Below are positions 22,742-34,178 of a stretch of DNA of 64,000 nucleotides, in pieces; position 1 is the first letter of the stretch; each line of letters starts with the position of its first letter. Where the stretch lies: positions 207,983 to 271,982 of the forward strand of contig MU867112.1 in the NCBI GenBank assembly GCA_033725935.1. Reading direction: 5' to 3'. Source of the stretch: Cladorrhinum sp. PSN259 (lineage: Eukaryota > Ascomycota > Sordariomycetes > Sordariales > Podosporaceae). The translations under genes and the position numbers were made by a program. The notes under the pieces are model-generated. The model did not search any database. It saw only the letters and a list, made by a program, of their open reading frames with translations, and was not told where the DNA came from.

Positions 22742-25700
22742 ATGGATCCCTTGAGTGCGTTGGGAGTAGCAGCCGCGGTTGTTCAATTCACCGATTTTGG
22801 CGCTCGACTCGTCGCTGACTCAATTGCCGTTTACCGCTCACCCGATGGTCAAATTCCACAACACCTCAAACTCGGCGAAATAAGCCAAGATCTCGCAAAA
22901 CTCACGAGGAATATCCACGACAAGTCCAAGACTCTTGAGCACAGTGAGTCTGGGAGAGTGCTGAGACCGACTGAACAAATACTGTCACGACTCTGTGAAA
23001 AATGCCAAGACGTCAACCATGAACTCAACAATGTTCTTCGTCATTTGCAAGTCGACAAGAGCTCTACATCGCGCATCGGCTTGATAAGGGGGAGTATCAC
23101 TACAGCGCTTCGAGCCTCACGGTCTAAACCCAAGATTGCTGATATTGAGAGGTCCTTGTCTGAAATCAGGCAGCAGACTATGATGGCCTCTCTGACAGTG
23201 CTATGGTAAGTGTAATCCTTCCAATGTGCTCATCAACTTTAGCCCGGTTTCTGATTCTCTATCCAGGGAAGATTCCATGTCCCAAACAAACGCCATGTCT
23301 CAAATAATTGGAATGATCGAGACCTTGAGACATTTTGATCGAGCTAGTGGTAACTTCGATCCCGCCATGTCCAGTCTTCCGCAGACAGGAGTGACGGCTG
23401 AGGAGAGGACCACCGCCGATCTAACCCTTGCGAACATGATATGGAGCTCTGCCTGGAGTCCGACGGTGCCAATTGCTAACCTGACCGATGCATCTGGACA
23501 GCATACCAGCTCCATCGAGAAGGAGCTCGAACATGACAAGACTTCCACGCTCTTCATCATCAACAGTCTCCAATTTGACAAATTTAGCTTGCGGGAGTCC
23601 GCAGTTCTCAAAGCATATCATGCGACCTGCCAATGGATCTTTAAGGAGCCAGAAAGAGACACGGATTGGACTGATTTTCGGCAATGGCTGCTAAGCCCTG
23701 AGTCCCAGATATACTGGATTACTGGAAAACCTGCAGCCGGAAAGTCGACACTTATGAAATACGTCATTCACCAGAAGACCACTACGAACATCCTCACAGA
23801 ATGGAGCAACCCCCTTCCAGTCGTTGTCGCGAGCTACTACTTCTGGAACGCGGGCAGCATCTTGCAGAAATCTCAAGAAGGCCTCCTTCGAACGCTTCTC
23901 TTCCAGATCCTCTCCCAGATGCCACATATTACCTCGAAAGTATGCCCTAGGCGATGGACTCTATTTAAGCTTTTCGGGGAAAAGGCTGCTCAGGTCGCGC
24001 CACAGTGGGAAATGGACGAACTTGTCGAGAGCATCTCGAATTTTAATAAGATATATGTTGGTCAGGAGTGTAAGCTCGCCCTCTTTATTGACGGACTGGA
24101 TGAGTTCGATGGCGAGTATCACAATCTCATAAGCCTGGTCACCTCGTTCAATTCTCTTCCAGGGATCAAAGTATGTGTCAGCAGCCGGCCGGAGAATGCT
24201 TTCGCAGACGCATTTCGCAAGAATCCAGGTCTTAGAGTGCAAGACCTAACTCGCCGCGATATGGAAACCTATGTCAGGGGTCATTTCAAACCAAGCGTGG
24301 CATTTCGTGAACTGCAAAGCGCATTTCTAAATGAGACGGAAGAATTGATAAGTCAGATTGTGCTAAAGTCAGAAGGGATATTCCTGTGGGTGTCGCTGGT
24401 AGTTCGCACATTGGTAGAGTCACTCGTCGAAGGCGACATACTGGCCATTCATGACTTGCAGGAAGCCCTGGAAAAACTCCCCCAAGATCTTTCCGACCTC
24501 TATCGCCAGATCTGGACTCGGATCAAACCTGAACATGTTAAAGAATCGTCAAAGATATTTCAGATGGTCGAGGCATCTTTAAGCAGTATGGATGCAGTTG
24601 GTTTGTGGCTAGCTGAAAGTCAAGCCCCGTTGGATTTCGACATGACCACAATGACTGAGGATCGCAGAATTTCCATCACCCAGCTTACGAAACGACGATT
24701 GAGCAGCCGAACACGAGGCTTATTGGAGCTGTCTTCAGGAGTAACAATCGATTGTCTTCACCGGACAGCCCGGGACTGGATCAGAGAAAACTGGAACGAG
24801 GTTTGCGCAAAGGCTCCGCCGTATTTTGATCCAAACCTTGTCCTGTTAAAAGTCACCACAATCCGTACCATCTCCGAATTCAAAACTGTTCGAGATGGAG
24901 AGAACGTTAAAAAACCTGGCGCACGGCGGGCTATTCTGGAACAAAGCGAAAGTGCACTAACATACGCCAGTATGGTCAAAGATTGCGAAACCACTGCCTC
25001 GTTGCTAATCAAATGCCTCGACCGGATAAATTGGGAGTTCGATGCCATTGGCAGGAACTCTTTCAACACTATTATGTCAGAACTTATCAAACCGAGGCAC
25101 CTCATTCTGTACGGCTACCACTTTGTTCCTGGCAACCCAAAAGCAATGATCTGTCTCGCGGCCATGTTCGGCATCTCTGCATATGTCCGGGCAAAGGTTC
25201 TGTTGAATAAAGATGTCGTTCGAGAGAAGAATCCAGATACTTTGTCCATATTAGCATGCGCTGTATCTGGAACAGCTGTTGTCAACTGCAACCCCAGTGT
25301 TGGACACCCGCTTCGGACTCGTGAAGCTCGAGCACAACGTTATGAGTTGGTTCGATTCCTTCTAAGTAATGGGGCAGTCGCTCCACCGAGAGTTTACTTG
25401 GGCAAGTCTCGTTTCTTTCAGAAGAATAATGGACCATACAAGCGAAGTTGGCTAATGCGGAAATCGAGGAACTATGGGTGGGCAATTTACACCAGAATCA
25501 AGAGTCGTTCGGCTCGCAACTTTAAACCAGAGTCATTCACTCGGCTGGACGGGAAACAATGTGCCGATTACTGGTACGAACTTCAAAAGCTTTTTGAAGA
25601 CTGTCGCGAAATACGGGAGTGGAAAGGCCCGGCGGGCATTCTCCCAAGGGCTGTGAATTATGTACTCAAATATGGCCGTTCCTCAAACTTCAGAACGCTC

Positions 25701-25778
25701 GATGTTAGGACCCATCTGTTACTACCTCCGATATTATGGGATGGCAACGCATATAGAAAAAGGGATGAATTCTGTTGA
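22742..25778 (+). CDS. STAND/NACHT protein (fungal NLR-like)
   Basis: Exons 22742-23205 and 23267-25778 (gtaagt donor, tatccag acceptor) give 991 residues. The N-terminus MDPLSALGVAAAVVQFTDFG is typical of the fungal STAND N-terminal (Helo-like) domain. NACHT follows: Walker A GKPAAGKST about residues 308-316, Walker B LFIDGLDEF about 427-435, and VCVSSRPEN as the sensor region. Residues about 555-690 resemble the winged-helix-like region found after NACHT in this family (LPQDLSDLYRQIW, CLHRTARDWI). No ankyrin, WD or TPR repeats are present. Such proteins act in non-self recognition and regulated cell death. The last codons are odd: the Cys and TGA stop at 25773-25778 are the first six bases of an inserted LTR. 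Confidence 0.88.
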
Positions 25779-26022
25779 ACGGGAGCACCAAGTTGGTCTG
25801 TGCTCCCCGTACCTCCGTGAACACGCTCTCCGGGAGCATGCTCTACGGAAGCACGCTCATCCGGAGTGCAGAGCCTGCTCTCTGGGAGCAAGCTCCGAAG
25901 AGCTTGCTTATATTGGCAACTTATTTGTATATAAGGAGGGACGTTTCCACTTTAGCTTTGCAGTAGAAGATAGATAATATACACTCTTTTCTATCCACTC
26001 ACATGGATACCGAAGTTCCACA
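25773..26022 (+). mobile_element. Solo LTR, 250 bp, with 5-bp target duplication
   Basis: The element begins TGTTGAAC and ends GTTCCACA, a 7-of-8 inverted match with TG...CA ends. AATTC is duplicated immediately outside both ends (25768-25772 and 26023-26027). Inside is a TATA-like tatataagg near 25930, and the left half is full of gggagc/gctcc inverted motifs. No internal coding region is present, so it is a recombined solo LTR, probably of a copia-type element. The strand is given by the TATA orientation. Confidence 0.8.
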
Positions 26023-26030
26023 AATTCTGA

Positions 26031-26150
26031 TGTTGTGAGAGAGAGAAATCCCACAACGTGCTAACTACCTACAAAAGTGGCTGGCTGCAGCACAGCCGAG
26101 GTTGCCCCGGCTGCAGCAGGGTGGGGCCACTCATGGTGGGCCACACAACA
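26031..26150. mobile_element. Possible small element with TGTTGTG/CACAACA ends
   Basis: A 120-bp segment starts TGTTGTGAG and ends CACACAACA, which is an inverted match. It sits just after the LTR target duplication. I find no convincing target-site duplication, so it could be a fragment or coincidence. Confidence 0.25.
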
Positions 26151-26155
26151 GATAT

Positions 26156-26221
26156 AGACTACAAGGCAGTACGCTTGGGTAAGATGACAGGGTAATCGAA
26201 GGTTATGGGACGCTCTCAGAC
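26156..26221 (+). repeat. Decayed copy of the repeat seen at the right window edge
   Basis: This stretch matches 63934-64000 almost base for base from agact[a/g]caaggcagtacgc to ggacgctctcagac. The copy here has a 1-base deletion and transitions that put a stop in the frame that is open at the window edge, so it is the dead copy. Confidence 0.7.
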
Positions 26222-26809
26222 GGTATTGATTACAATTTTTAATCCAAAGACTTTTAATATTAGGAAATTATTATTATAATTATTGAATGAGTGAAAATAC
26301 ACACCTACAACCACCCACACACCCACTAAGAAAGAAGCTCACAAAGCCACCTGACCCTTCTGATCAGGTGGGCAAGCACAAAACCAAGTGGAAGAAGAGG
26401 GTGTGGAAAGAAGTGGTGGTGAATTCGCTCTTGATTTACTTCCTGGGAGCAAGCCTCCCAGGAAGGAAGCCTCCTACTTTCTTGCTTGCTGGGTTGCTTG
26501 CTTGCCAGAGTGCTTGCCTTCCTTCCCCGAGTGGAAGGAAGGGTATACGGCTATATATACGTAAAAAGAAAGACTGATTAAACTTGATGAGTAAATGGTC
26601 ACTTTAATTAGGCCCTTTCTTCCTGACACGTCTTGTATGATCAATTCCAAACAACTCAATTAATTCGTAATTGTGTTCATGTCTTTTTTTTTTTTTTTTT
26701 TTTTTTACAAAAAAAAATAAAAAATTATCTCCCCCCGTCCCGCCGCGAAGGAGGCTGTCACGCGATGCAAGCCCTTGGTCCATCAGATCACACTAATTAT
26801 CTCCCATAA

Positions 26810-27559
26810 CTAACCCCGACCGTGACCCCGATAAGAGCCTCCTCCTCCTCCTCCTCCTTCTCCTCCTCCTCGTTGGTAAGAAGATCTGTACAACACCCCA
26901 TCACCCCGAGTGATTGTATCTACGCGGCCCGAGATATCGAGGTAGTACGCTTGGTCGTTATTACCATAGCAGTAGCCGCTTGTCCCTGTAGTGTCATACC
27001 ACGCCTGAAGCCCGTCGGTGCCGCGGTGGGGGGCAGAGGAGGAGCGCCCACGAGCAGGAGGAGGTTGGTTAGAGCGGGAAGAAGGTGTTACGGGATCACG
27101 GTGGTAGTCACGGCTACGATATACAGGATTCTGTTCAAAGTACAGCGCGTTGCGTTCGGATGGTGAATAAGTAGTAGTAATAATACGAGAGAAAGGCCGG
27201 GTACTAGTTTGAGGAGCGTATGATGATTGCCTAGTACTGGCGGCTTGGGAGTCTTGGATTCGTGCAGATCTATCACCCCTGCCGCCCTGAGCGGCGGGAT
27301 ATGCACTGGCAGTTCCGCGACTTGGAGCGGGGTGGTAAGAAGAAGACCGGTCCTGCCGCCTTCCGGTGGTATTGGAACATGTACCTGAACGGTCGCGAGT
27401 ATAGGAGGTAGTAGTGGTGCTAGGACGACCCAACTCGGGCTCGTTAAAGTCCGGGGACCAGTATACGTTGTTGTCGCGGTAAGTTGCGTATCGCACGGAA
27501 GCGGAGTCGTTGGGGTCCAGGCTGGAAATTGCTGAAGGAGCGTAGCGGTTCGCTGACAT
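26810..27559 (-). CDS. Disordered Tyr/Ser/Arg/Gly-rich hypothetical protein
   Basis: A single-exon ORF of 249 residues starting MSANRYAPSAISSLDP. It is rich in Ser, Arg, Tyr, Thr and Gly throughout, with segments such as RSSSAPHRGTDGLQAWYDTT and NNDQAYYLDISGRVDTITR, and it ends in a Gly-rich tail (RGGGEGGGGGGGSYRGHGRG). No domain is recognised; the composition suggests an intrinsically disordered, possibly nucleic-acid-associated protein. The AYYLDISG motif resembles the in-frame extension after the stop of the gene at 19182. Confidence 0.55.
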   Translation of the reverse strand: MSANRYAPSAISSLDPNDSASVRYATYRDNNVYWSPDFNEPELGRPSTTTTSYTRDRSGTCSNTTGRRQDRSSSYHPAPSRGTASAYPAAQGGRGDRSARIQDSQAASTRQSSYAPQTSTRPFSRIITTTYSPSERNALYFEQNPVYRSRDYHRDPVTPSSRSNQPPPARGRSSSAPHRGTDGLQAWYDTTGTSGYCYGNNDQAYYLDISGRVDTITRGDGVLYRSSYQRGGGEGGGGGGGSYRGHGRG

Positions 27560-28148
27560 TTTTGGGGGGTTTGGAATTTGGTTTCAAATTTGCGGTTACT
27601 GTCTTCCGGGGAGGAAGTTTTGAAAGAGTGGCAATTGAAGGCTGCAGGCTACTACTTTGAGTTTTGAGGCTTCCACTAATTAGGTATCTAGAATTTGATG
27701 ATGCTCGAGGGGAATTCGTTGTAGTGAATTGGAATTAATTAGAAGAGAGAGATGTGTAATGAGCGGCAAGAGGAATATTTATATGCGGAAGAATTGTCGT
27801 TCAAAGGACTGACAAAGCCTTAGTGACACCTCGTCTTATCAAGGACTGGGAGTCATGTCTATTACCTTTATGATTAGGGGGGGACAGAGAAAGTTCGAAA
27901 CGCCAAAAAAAAATATTCGAGGTTGGCATTCTTGTGAAAGAATGGACGCAAAGTTTATTTTTCAACGATATCGGAAATTTATTAAAGTAGAATTAACAAG
28001 AAATAGAACTCTCTTATAATCGATAATCATGCAGTCAATTTCAAACATTCAAATTGAATTGTGTAGTGACTGACTACCTGAAAATACCATCGTTCTCGGA
28101 ACCTCCATGCACTTCGACGATGACGGAAGACAAAGATCATGCCTCCCA
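27560..28148. other. Intergenic, no supported gene
   Basis: It contains the promoter of the disordered protein (minus strand) and the AT-rich 3' region of the DUF8021-like gene. The short ORFs here are not convincing. Confidence 0.5.
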
Positions 28149-29072
28149 CTACAGTCTTCTCCGCCGCTTCTGAGGAGGAATCATCGTCCCATTCATGCCG
28201 CACCCCGCATTCTCGCAAGTAGACACGGTGTGAATGTACCGAATCTGCCCTCCCTCGACCCTGAAGAAGTGGCTATCCGGCATCGGCTTGTTGCCTACGC
28301 TCCTATCTAGACCAGGAAAGCCGAGGTAAATCGCTACGGCACCGAACTCTTCGTCTACTACGTAGCGGCGGTTCGTCACTACCAGCGTCGAGGGTAGACC
28401 TAGACCACAAGTGTTCCCGCCCTCCCCTCTGGGATCCGTGTACGCGCCGCCTTCCAGTCGTGCACACGGTGTTCCAAACGGCACGACGTAACTGGCGTTC
28501 TTGAACCGATCAAAGTACGCGTCACCGGCCGCTTGGATGACTTGGCGCGTGTCTCGCTTTTCGACTGGGATGGAGTCCCATTTCTCGAGGGAGTTCCTGC
28601 GTTCAAGAGATTAGAGAACCATACAACTTCAGGATCCCAGAAAAAATCAGGAGACATGCCAGTGCAAATATCCAGTAGCGTTAAAGGCCCAGTCACCGGG
28701 TTTAGTGGCAATCGTCTCGATCAAGGTGGCTTTGTGATCGCTGTAGAGAATGCGAGTACCGATCACGTAGGGGTAGGCGGGATCCGCAGCAATAATCTCG
28801 GTGAACGTAGCGCAAAGCGTCGTGTCGTAGATGCTTCGATTGTGGTCAATTTTCAGAGGTTTGGAGAGAATGCCCAAGTTGATGTCCATCGTCTTGTCGC
28901 TCTCGGTGTAATTGAGACTCGGTGAGGTGATGGCCGTCAGAGTGGCGGGTTTGCCCTCCGTTTGAGCCGAGATGTACTTTTTGGCGGCATCGACCAGGAA
29001 GGAACGAGGACAGTGGGCGGTGGCTTCACCAGCCAAAAGGCCGGCGGCGAGGAGACAAGAGTGAAGCTTCAT
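28149..29072 (-). CDS. Secreted DUF8021-like protein with a probable GC-AG intron
   Basis: Exons 29072-28660 and 28596-28149 on the minus strand give 286 residues. A signal peptide is clear (MKLHSCLLAAGLLAGEATA, then HCPR). The C-terminal half has the pattern I associate with the fungal secreted DUF8021 family: AAGDAYFDRF, VPFGTPCARLEGGAYT, a Cys at TCGLGLPS, TNRRYVVDEEFGAV and MPDSHFFRVEGGQIRYIHTVS. Function is unknown. The intron 28659-28597 (63 nt) fits the frame and the family spacing (GYLHW joined to NSLEKW) only with a GC donor, gcatgt. The alternative GT donor (28656) needs a different acceptor (cgag) and deletes residues. Upstream in-frame codons to 29156 are ignored because the signal peptide fixes the start. 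Confidence 0.75.
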
Positions 29073-29738
29073 TTTTGAGAGTTTGTCGTAGGTTATCCGA
29101 ACCCAAACGAGCGAATTGGTTTTCCCTCGATGCGGGAAGTGTTTGCTGGAACCCATGGGCTCTAAATATCAATCTCGATGAACAGGGGGCTTGAGGCGAA
29201 AAACGAATTGCCGTGATTGAACATGGCGCGTCAGTTAGTATAGGCGAGAATGGCAAGAGGAATTGTCCAATGAGAATGGACTGTAAATCACTCCCGCACC
29301 TTCCTGCTCCAACCAGACACCAGCCAGACCAGGGCTTTATATTTGGGTCCGACGGGCACCTCACGGAGCACTAAGGAGTAACCTGGAACTAAGTGTTCTG
29401 GCTGTGTTTAACACCCACCCCCTCCTCCCTTTGAGTAAAAGGAAGATACAGTAGGCCGACCCACCGAGTAAACCCACCGAATGCGTGGCGTACCCGGGCA
29501 TCTCCCCCGAATCTTGGGAGGCTGCCCGGCTAGCTTTCTCCAGGTTGCAAATCATTTTCAGTCTTGAGTTCTTATTTTTATTGTATATTCTCTGACTCTA
29601 CCAAAGACAGGAAACAACGTCATTGTTTTAGCTCACGCGTCTCAATTCAATGGCTCTAGCCGTGGTTAAAGAGCACCTTCTCCTCATCCCAATTTACAAA
29701 CTCTGATATAGCCGGTGGCTCCCGAGAGGTCTGTCTGT
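29073..29738. other. Intergenic, no supported gene
   Basis: This is the promoter side of the DUF8021-like gene and the 3' side of the second cytochrome gene. No motif-bearing ORF was found. Confidence 0.5.
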
Positions 29739-30822
29739 CTACTCTTTCGGCTCAGCAGCCAATCTATCCCGTCGTCCCCATCCCTTTCCCTTACCCTTAC
29801 CCCACGGAGGACCGCCCCAACCACCACCACCACCACCTGCCCAGGGAGGGCCACCCTGAGTTTGTGTCGGTGTGGCCGTTACCGTAACCGTCACAATACG
29901 TTGTGTTGATGTCGTTTTCGACGGAACCGCAGTAGGCAGAGGACTAGTCACTGTGATGACGATCACCGGTCGGCTTGTTGACGATGAGGGCTTGGGCGGC
30001 AGCTGCGTTACTCGAGTTGTGACATAGACAAATGACGTGGAGGTGGTGGGCAACGCCGTTAGCCGGGTTGGGATGGTGCTCGAAGATGTCCGGGGAAGAG
30101 TCACTGGTACGGAACTGCTGGCGGGAGTGTTGTTCTCAAGGTCGTAGGCGACCGCATCGAAAACCCCCTTGGGGATCTTTGCAACGCTCAGATCGTGGGA
30201 GACGACACCTCTGCCGTCGTGGATCTGGAAGGAGCTGGTGTTGCTGCTGGCCGTGCCCACGGCTGCTGAGCTCTTGGCCCATGCGAAACTGTTGACGCCG
30301 TTGGGGTTGAGGGACCCTCCTGACCACTGGCTGCAGCCACGACAGAGCACGTCGAGTTGCCAGTGGGTTGCATTCGTGGTCGATGTCGGGAGAACTGCGT
30401 ATGTTGCCCCTGTATAGACGCTGGGAAGCGTACGGGAACTTGACGTTGTGAGCCCTTGACTGGACTTTGAGTCGTAGATGAGGGCTTTTAACTTACTTGG
30501 CAAACCGAGAAGACACAACTGCCGATTTTCCATTTGGCCAAGCAACTGTCAGCGGATTGTTCGTCATCTTTCCTCCCCAGGCTAAGGCAGCCCAGCCGGT
30601 AGATATGGGTGCGACAATCTGCAAGAGTACATCGAAGGGGGCGGCCGAGACTTCAGGGATGGCGATGCGGTATGTGATGTCGTATGTCGGGACCTTGAAC
30701 TCGCTGAAGCATATCGCGGTGTTTCCAGGGCAGTATTTGGTTTGGGTCTGCCTCTTCACCTCGTCGGAGGCCCAGACTTGGGTGCCACTCAAGGCCAGGA
30801 GTGCAATATGCTTGAGACCCAT
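29739..30822 (-). CDS. Secreted cytochrome-domain protein with Ser/Thr/Gly-rich tail
   Basis: Exons 30822-30497 and 30438-29739 on the minus strand (58-nt intron, gtaagt donor) give 341 residues. A signal peptide spans about residues 1-18 (MGLKHIALLALSGTQVWA). The CDH-type cytochrome domain covers about 25-200, with candidate haem ligands Met86 (WGGKMTNNP) and His182 (FQIHDGRG). A Cys pair CRGC at 141-144 matches CKGC in the paralogue at 11026-11729. The C-terminus is a 100-residue Ser/Thr/Pro linker ending in a Gly/Trp/Pro-rich segment (GGPPWAGGGGGGWGGPPW) and a basic end; no cellulose-binding Cys pattern is present. Secreted electron transfer is the likely role; the tail may be glycosylated or wall-bound. 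Confidence 0.8.
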
Positions 30823-31683
30823 GTTTTCAACAGGACATGGATGAGCCAGATTACCTATGAAAAGGGGCTGATTTTTTTCAGCTGTTGAACTGGCGTACAG
30901 TCAAGCTTTTATACAATATCTTGGTATTGCAATCATCCTCCGTAGCCATAATCTGATCGACGGATTCCCGGCACGGCAAGCACCCAAGAAATCCAATACC
31001 CAGCACACCGGGAATTTATAAATTAATGACGCGAGATTTAATAAAGACATTTCCAGAGAGTGCCTACAGACATGGAGTTAATGCCAAAAATAAACGTAAA
31101 GTCATTACTGGGGAAGTCCGGGAACACCAGGAACGAGAAGAAGATTGCTGACAATACAATATGAAGCTGGAGGTGACAGCCGGCTACGCAATCTGGATAA
31201 AGGCGGCTCGGGGAATAATGGACGGCTGGGGTTTAAGCCTATAGATATTAGTCGAGCGCTTACACCGAAATCCGATACTTGCATATCAAGGATTCTGAAG
31301 GAACGGATTAGTGAAAGGGCCTGTGGTTCTGAATGCTAACCGATATTAACATGTCGAGAGCGAGTGTCAACTGAGGCGAGTGTTGTTTTGATCAACAAGT
31401 TATTACTCATTGGCCCGTTAATCCAAGTAATTAAGTAAGATAGGCCGTACGTTCATTGTCATGAGGAACGGGTGCCTGCTAAGATGCGGTGCATGTGGAT
31501 GAGCACCGACCAATCCTCGATAGCAGTCACAAATAACAGTGCCACTCCAGGTCCGAGACAAAGAAGACAAAAGAGCAAAAGTTGGTAACAACGAAATAAA
31601 ACTGAATAGCGTGGGTGAATTTATTCATCGATCCTGTTCTGCCCTGTTTCATCCCGGGCCACCAAACAACAAACTTTGTAACA
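30823..31683. other. Intergenic, no supported gene
   Basis: It holds the promoter of the second cytochrome gene and AT-rich DNA. A 64-codon ORF at 31145 has no supporting feature. Confidence 0.45.
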
Positions 31684-32166
31684 ATGACTGCCACATCTGT
31701 GCCCTCAAACCACTTGGATGCCGAGGAAGAACTTGAACTTGAAGACGACGACCGTGACAGCAACAAGGAGGATGACAGCAACAGTACCACTGCTGGCCCT
31801 CTCCTGGGAATATTCTCAGGATTATGGCAAGATTCAAAACTCATGACGAGAAAACACAAAGAACAACGGTATGCATCATTACTCCGCAGCCCTCAAGCTG
31901 GAGAGCAGCAGTCCGGGCCAAGGAAGCAACCTCGTAAATACTACAGCTCAGGCGCCGTGACGCAGCCATTTCTTTCCACCTCCAATGTACCACCAAAAGA
32001 AACATCATTCGATGCATTCCGAATTTCTTCCCCTCACAGCCAGAGCCGTGAAGCGCGATTAGACAGCCACAAGGAACTAGACGTCAGGAAAACAACAGCC
32101 TCCCTGTTTCAGACCGAGCACGGGGCTGTTATGCAGCAATTCGGAGCTGCCTGGACCTGTCAATGA
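31684..32166 (+). CDS. Hypothetical acidic/basic protein, possibly decayed
   Basis: A 160-codon ORF starting in good context (caacaatgac). Residues 10-40 are highly acidic (AEEELELEDDDRD), followed by a Lys/Arg/Ser-rich region; no known domain is visible. Downstream, in another frame, there is a further protein-like stretch (KKLTRENEDL, later LLVPIESLLEEIGDTT) interrupted by stops, which hints that the ORF may be the front of a larger broken gene. Confidence 0.33.
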   Translation: MTATSVPSNHLDAEEELELEDDDRDSNKEDDSNSTTAGPLLGIFSGLWQDSKLMTRKHKEQRYASLLRSPQAGEQQSGPRKQPRKYYSSGAVTQPFLSTSNVPPKETSFDAFRISSPHSQSREARLDSHKELDVRKTTASLFQTEHGAVMQQFGAAWTCQ

Positions 32167-34178
32167 ATTCTCAAGCATAGAGCCAGGAAAAGAAACTGAC
32201 ACGGGAAAATGAGGACCTGACCTGAGACTCGGATGTCGGTGGAACTCCCCTGCACATACATGATGTATCAACAACTTGCAAAAATTCTGACAAATATGAT
32301 CTGTTGGTTCCAATTGAATCTCTCCTAGAGGAAATCGGAGATACGACATTCTTTGCAGCGTCATTCCCGTCTTGTTCCCCAGCTAGTTTGTTTCTTTTCT
32401 TTTCTTTTTTTTCTTTTTTTTCGTTTCTTCTTTCGGACCAGATCTAACCCGATGCAAGAGCAGACCACCGTCAGACATATTGTTTTGCCCGAGAGAAGTG
32501 CATTATACATGTGTGTAATCAACCTTTCCACATCGCCCATTGGAGTACCTCCCGAACGAGTCCGGTTTCGTGCAGTGTAGATCCCCGCCCCCCCCCCCCC
32601 CCCCCCGGTTCAGTGGATCCGGATACGCTTCCCGCCTTTTTCAATGTCCGAATACCTGCAGCAGGCAGCTGGAGAAAATGCCATGCTGTTGAACCAATGG
32701 CGGAAAGGAGTCCGTCAAAGCAGAACTGAAACAGCTCTAGGACTCTGCGTGTAAAGCCCTCGATGATCTGACTTGCTCTTTTAGATTATTTTACGGAAGA
32801 TATGCATGGTTTTTGTTGGCTCATGCTTTTGAAATCAGAAGCCTCTACTAGAGGAAGAGAAATATTCAAGCCTAAAGAATAGGAACCTGACGTCAACGTC
32901 GACAGGTTTGCTGATTGCGGGGGAAGGAGCTGAGATGGTTCAAGTGGGAGAGAGTTGTGGTGGCGTTTAGGTTTGTTGGGGAACTCCTGCGTGGATCGAG
33001 GGGGATGATCAACGCTCGCAAATCAGCAAATATGAAATTTGAACGGCGGACGGGAACGACAGGAGCCGTGGAGATTTCCTGCATGGTGGACAGTAATGGA
33101 TCGAAACTCGGCACTGGGCCGTTCCTTGCCGATGACGGTGCCGTCCACCTCCGGATGGATCGAAGTTGGAATAAGGCCTGTATTTCATGCGGGTATCCGA
33201 ACGACTGCCGTATCCCGTCGATCGGATGCTACACCTTGGCAGGGGCATCATCTTCTCCAAGGCCTTCCAACCTTTACTCTTTCTCTTGTTGAGTTGTTAT
33301 AGTGATAGCCGCCACAACTTTGGTCAGTTTCTGTCAGGATCCAACGACGGCGCCTTCACACTGTGCAAGCCAGGACACTGCATCGGAGGAGCGGAGCTCA
33401 ATGCAATGTCTCACAAGAAAGGAAAACTCTGACACCTGCCCCCGCCCCATCATGATTGGGTGCCACCATCTTGCCAAGATGCCCTTGGATTGAGCTATTT
33501 TACGTGATACAGAAGAACACGGGCGTTCTAGACATCATTCTGTTCCCGAGTTTGGACAGCTGAGATCTTTCTCGTGTCACCTCCAACCGTCCCTGTACCA
33601 CCTCAACCAGTCTTGCTCATCGCGATGACATGGAATGCTTTCAATTTTCCGCGATTTCTCACACCAGTTTACTCGAATAATGTGGTACTTGTGCCGTGTT
33701 CATGACCTGCAACATTTGTGATATCATATAAAAAGCAATTGGCGTTCCTTCTTTTCTTTTTTTGACGTAGTGTGTCTCACGTATTACCAAGAAGTGGGAT
33801 ATCCGACAAGGCAGTAAAACCCCCCCCCAATATAGGAAAAAGCAAAGAATGCGGTGAGGGGTGTCCTTCTGGACCGCTCCTGCCTTTCTGGCTCGTTCTC
33901 AGACATCACGGCACATTCTCCACCCTTTGGCTTGCCCAATCTCAAACTTCATTGGATCACCCCAGCCAACAGCCCATATCTGGGAAAAAAATTCCTTCCC
34001 GCATCAGGGTCTTTCCCCGGGTTCTCTCATTTCCCTCTCCTCCCTCTCCTCTTGTCGTTTCGGATACAAAAGCCGTTGGGTCCTTCCGGACACCTCAGAA
34101 CAGAGGTATCAGAACAAACACAACCGACAGAGCAAACAGTTAATTCTTTGGCTTTTAGGCCCAATCATCTTGCACAAA
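32167..34178. other. Intergenic, no supported gene
   Basis: It contains T-rich (32395-32425) and C-run (32587-32606) tracts, the protein-like but stop-interrupted stretch downstream of 32166, and the leader of the gene at 34179. Overlapping ORFs at 32915-33300 on both strands have no recognisable content. Confidence 0.45.

Noticed and set aside
26429..26600. Second LTR-like block with tatatata and gggagc palindromes
   Set aside because: It resembles the solo LTR in composition, but no TG...CA termini with a target duplication could be found.
33861..34178. Upstream in-frame extension of the 379-residue protein
   Set aside because: Hydrophobic and Ser-rich leader-like translation with no domain; the Met at 34179 has a good context.
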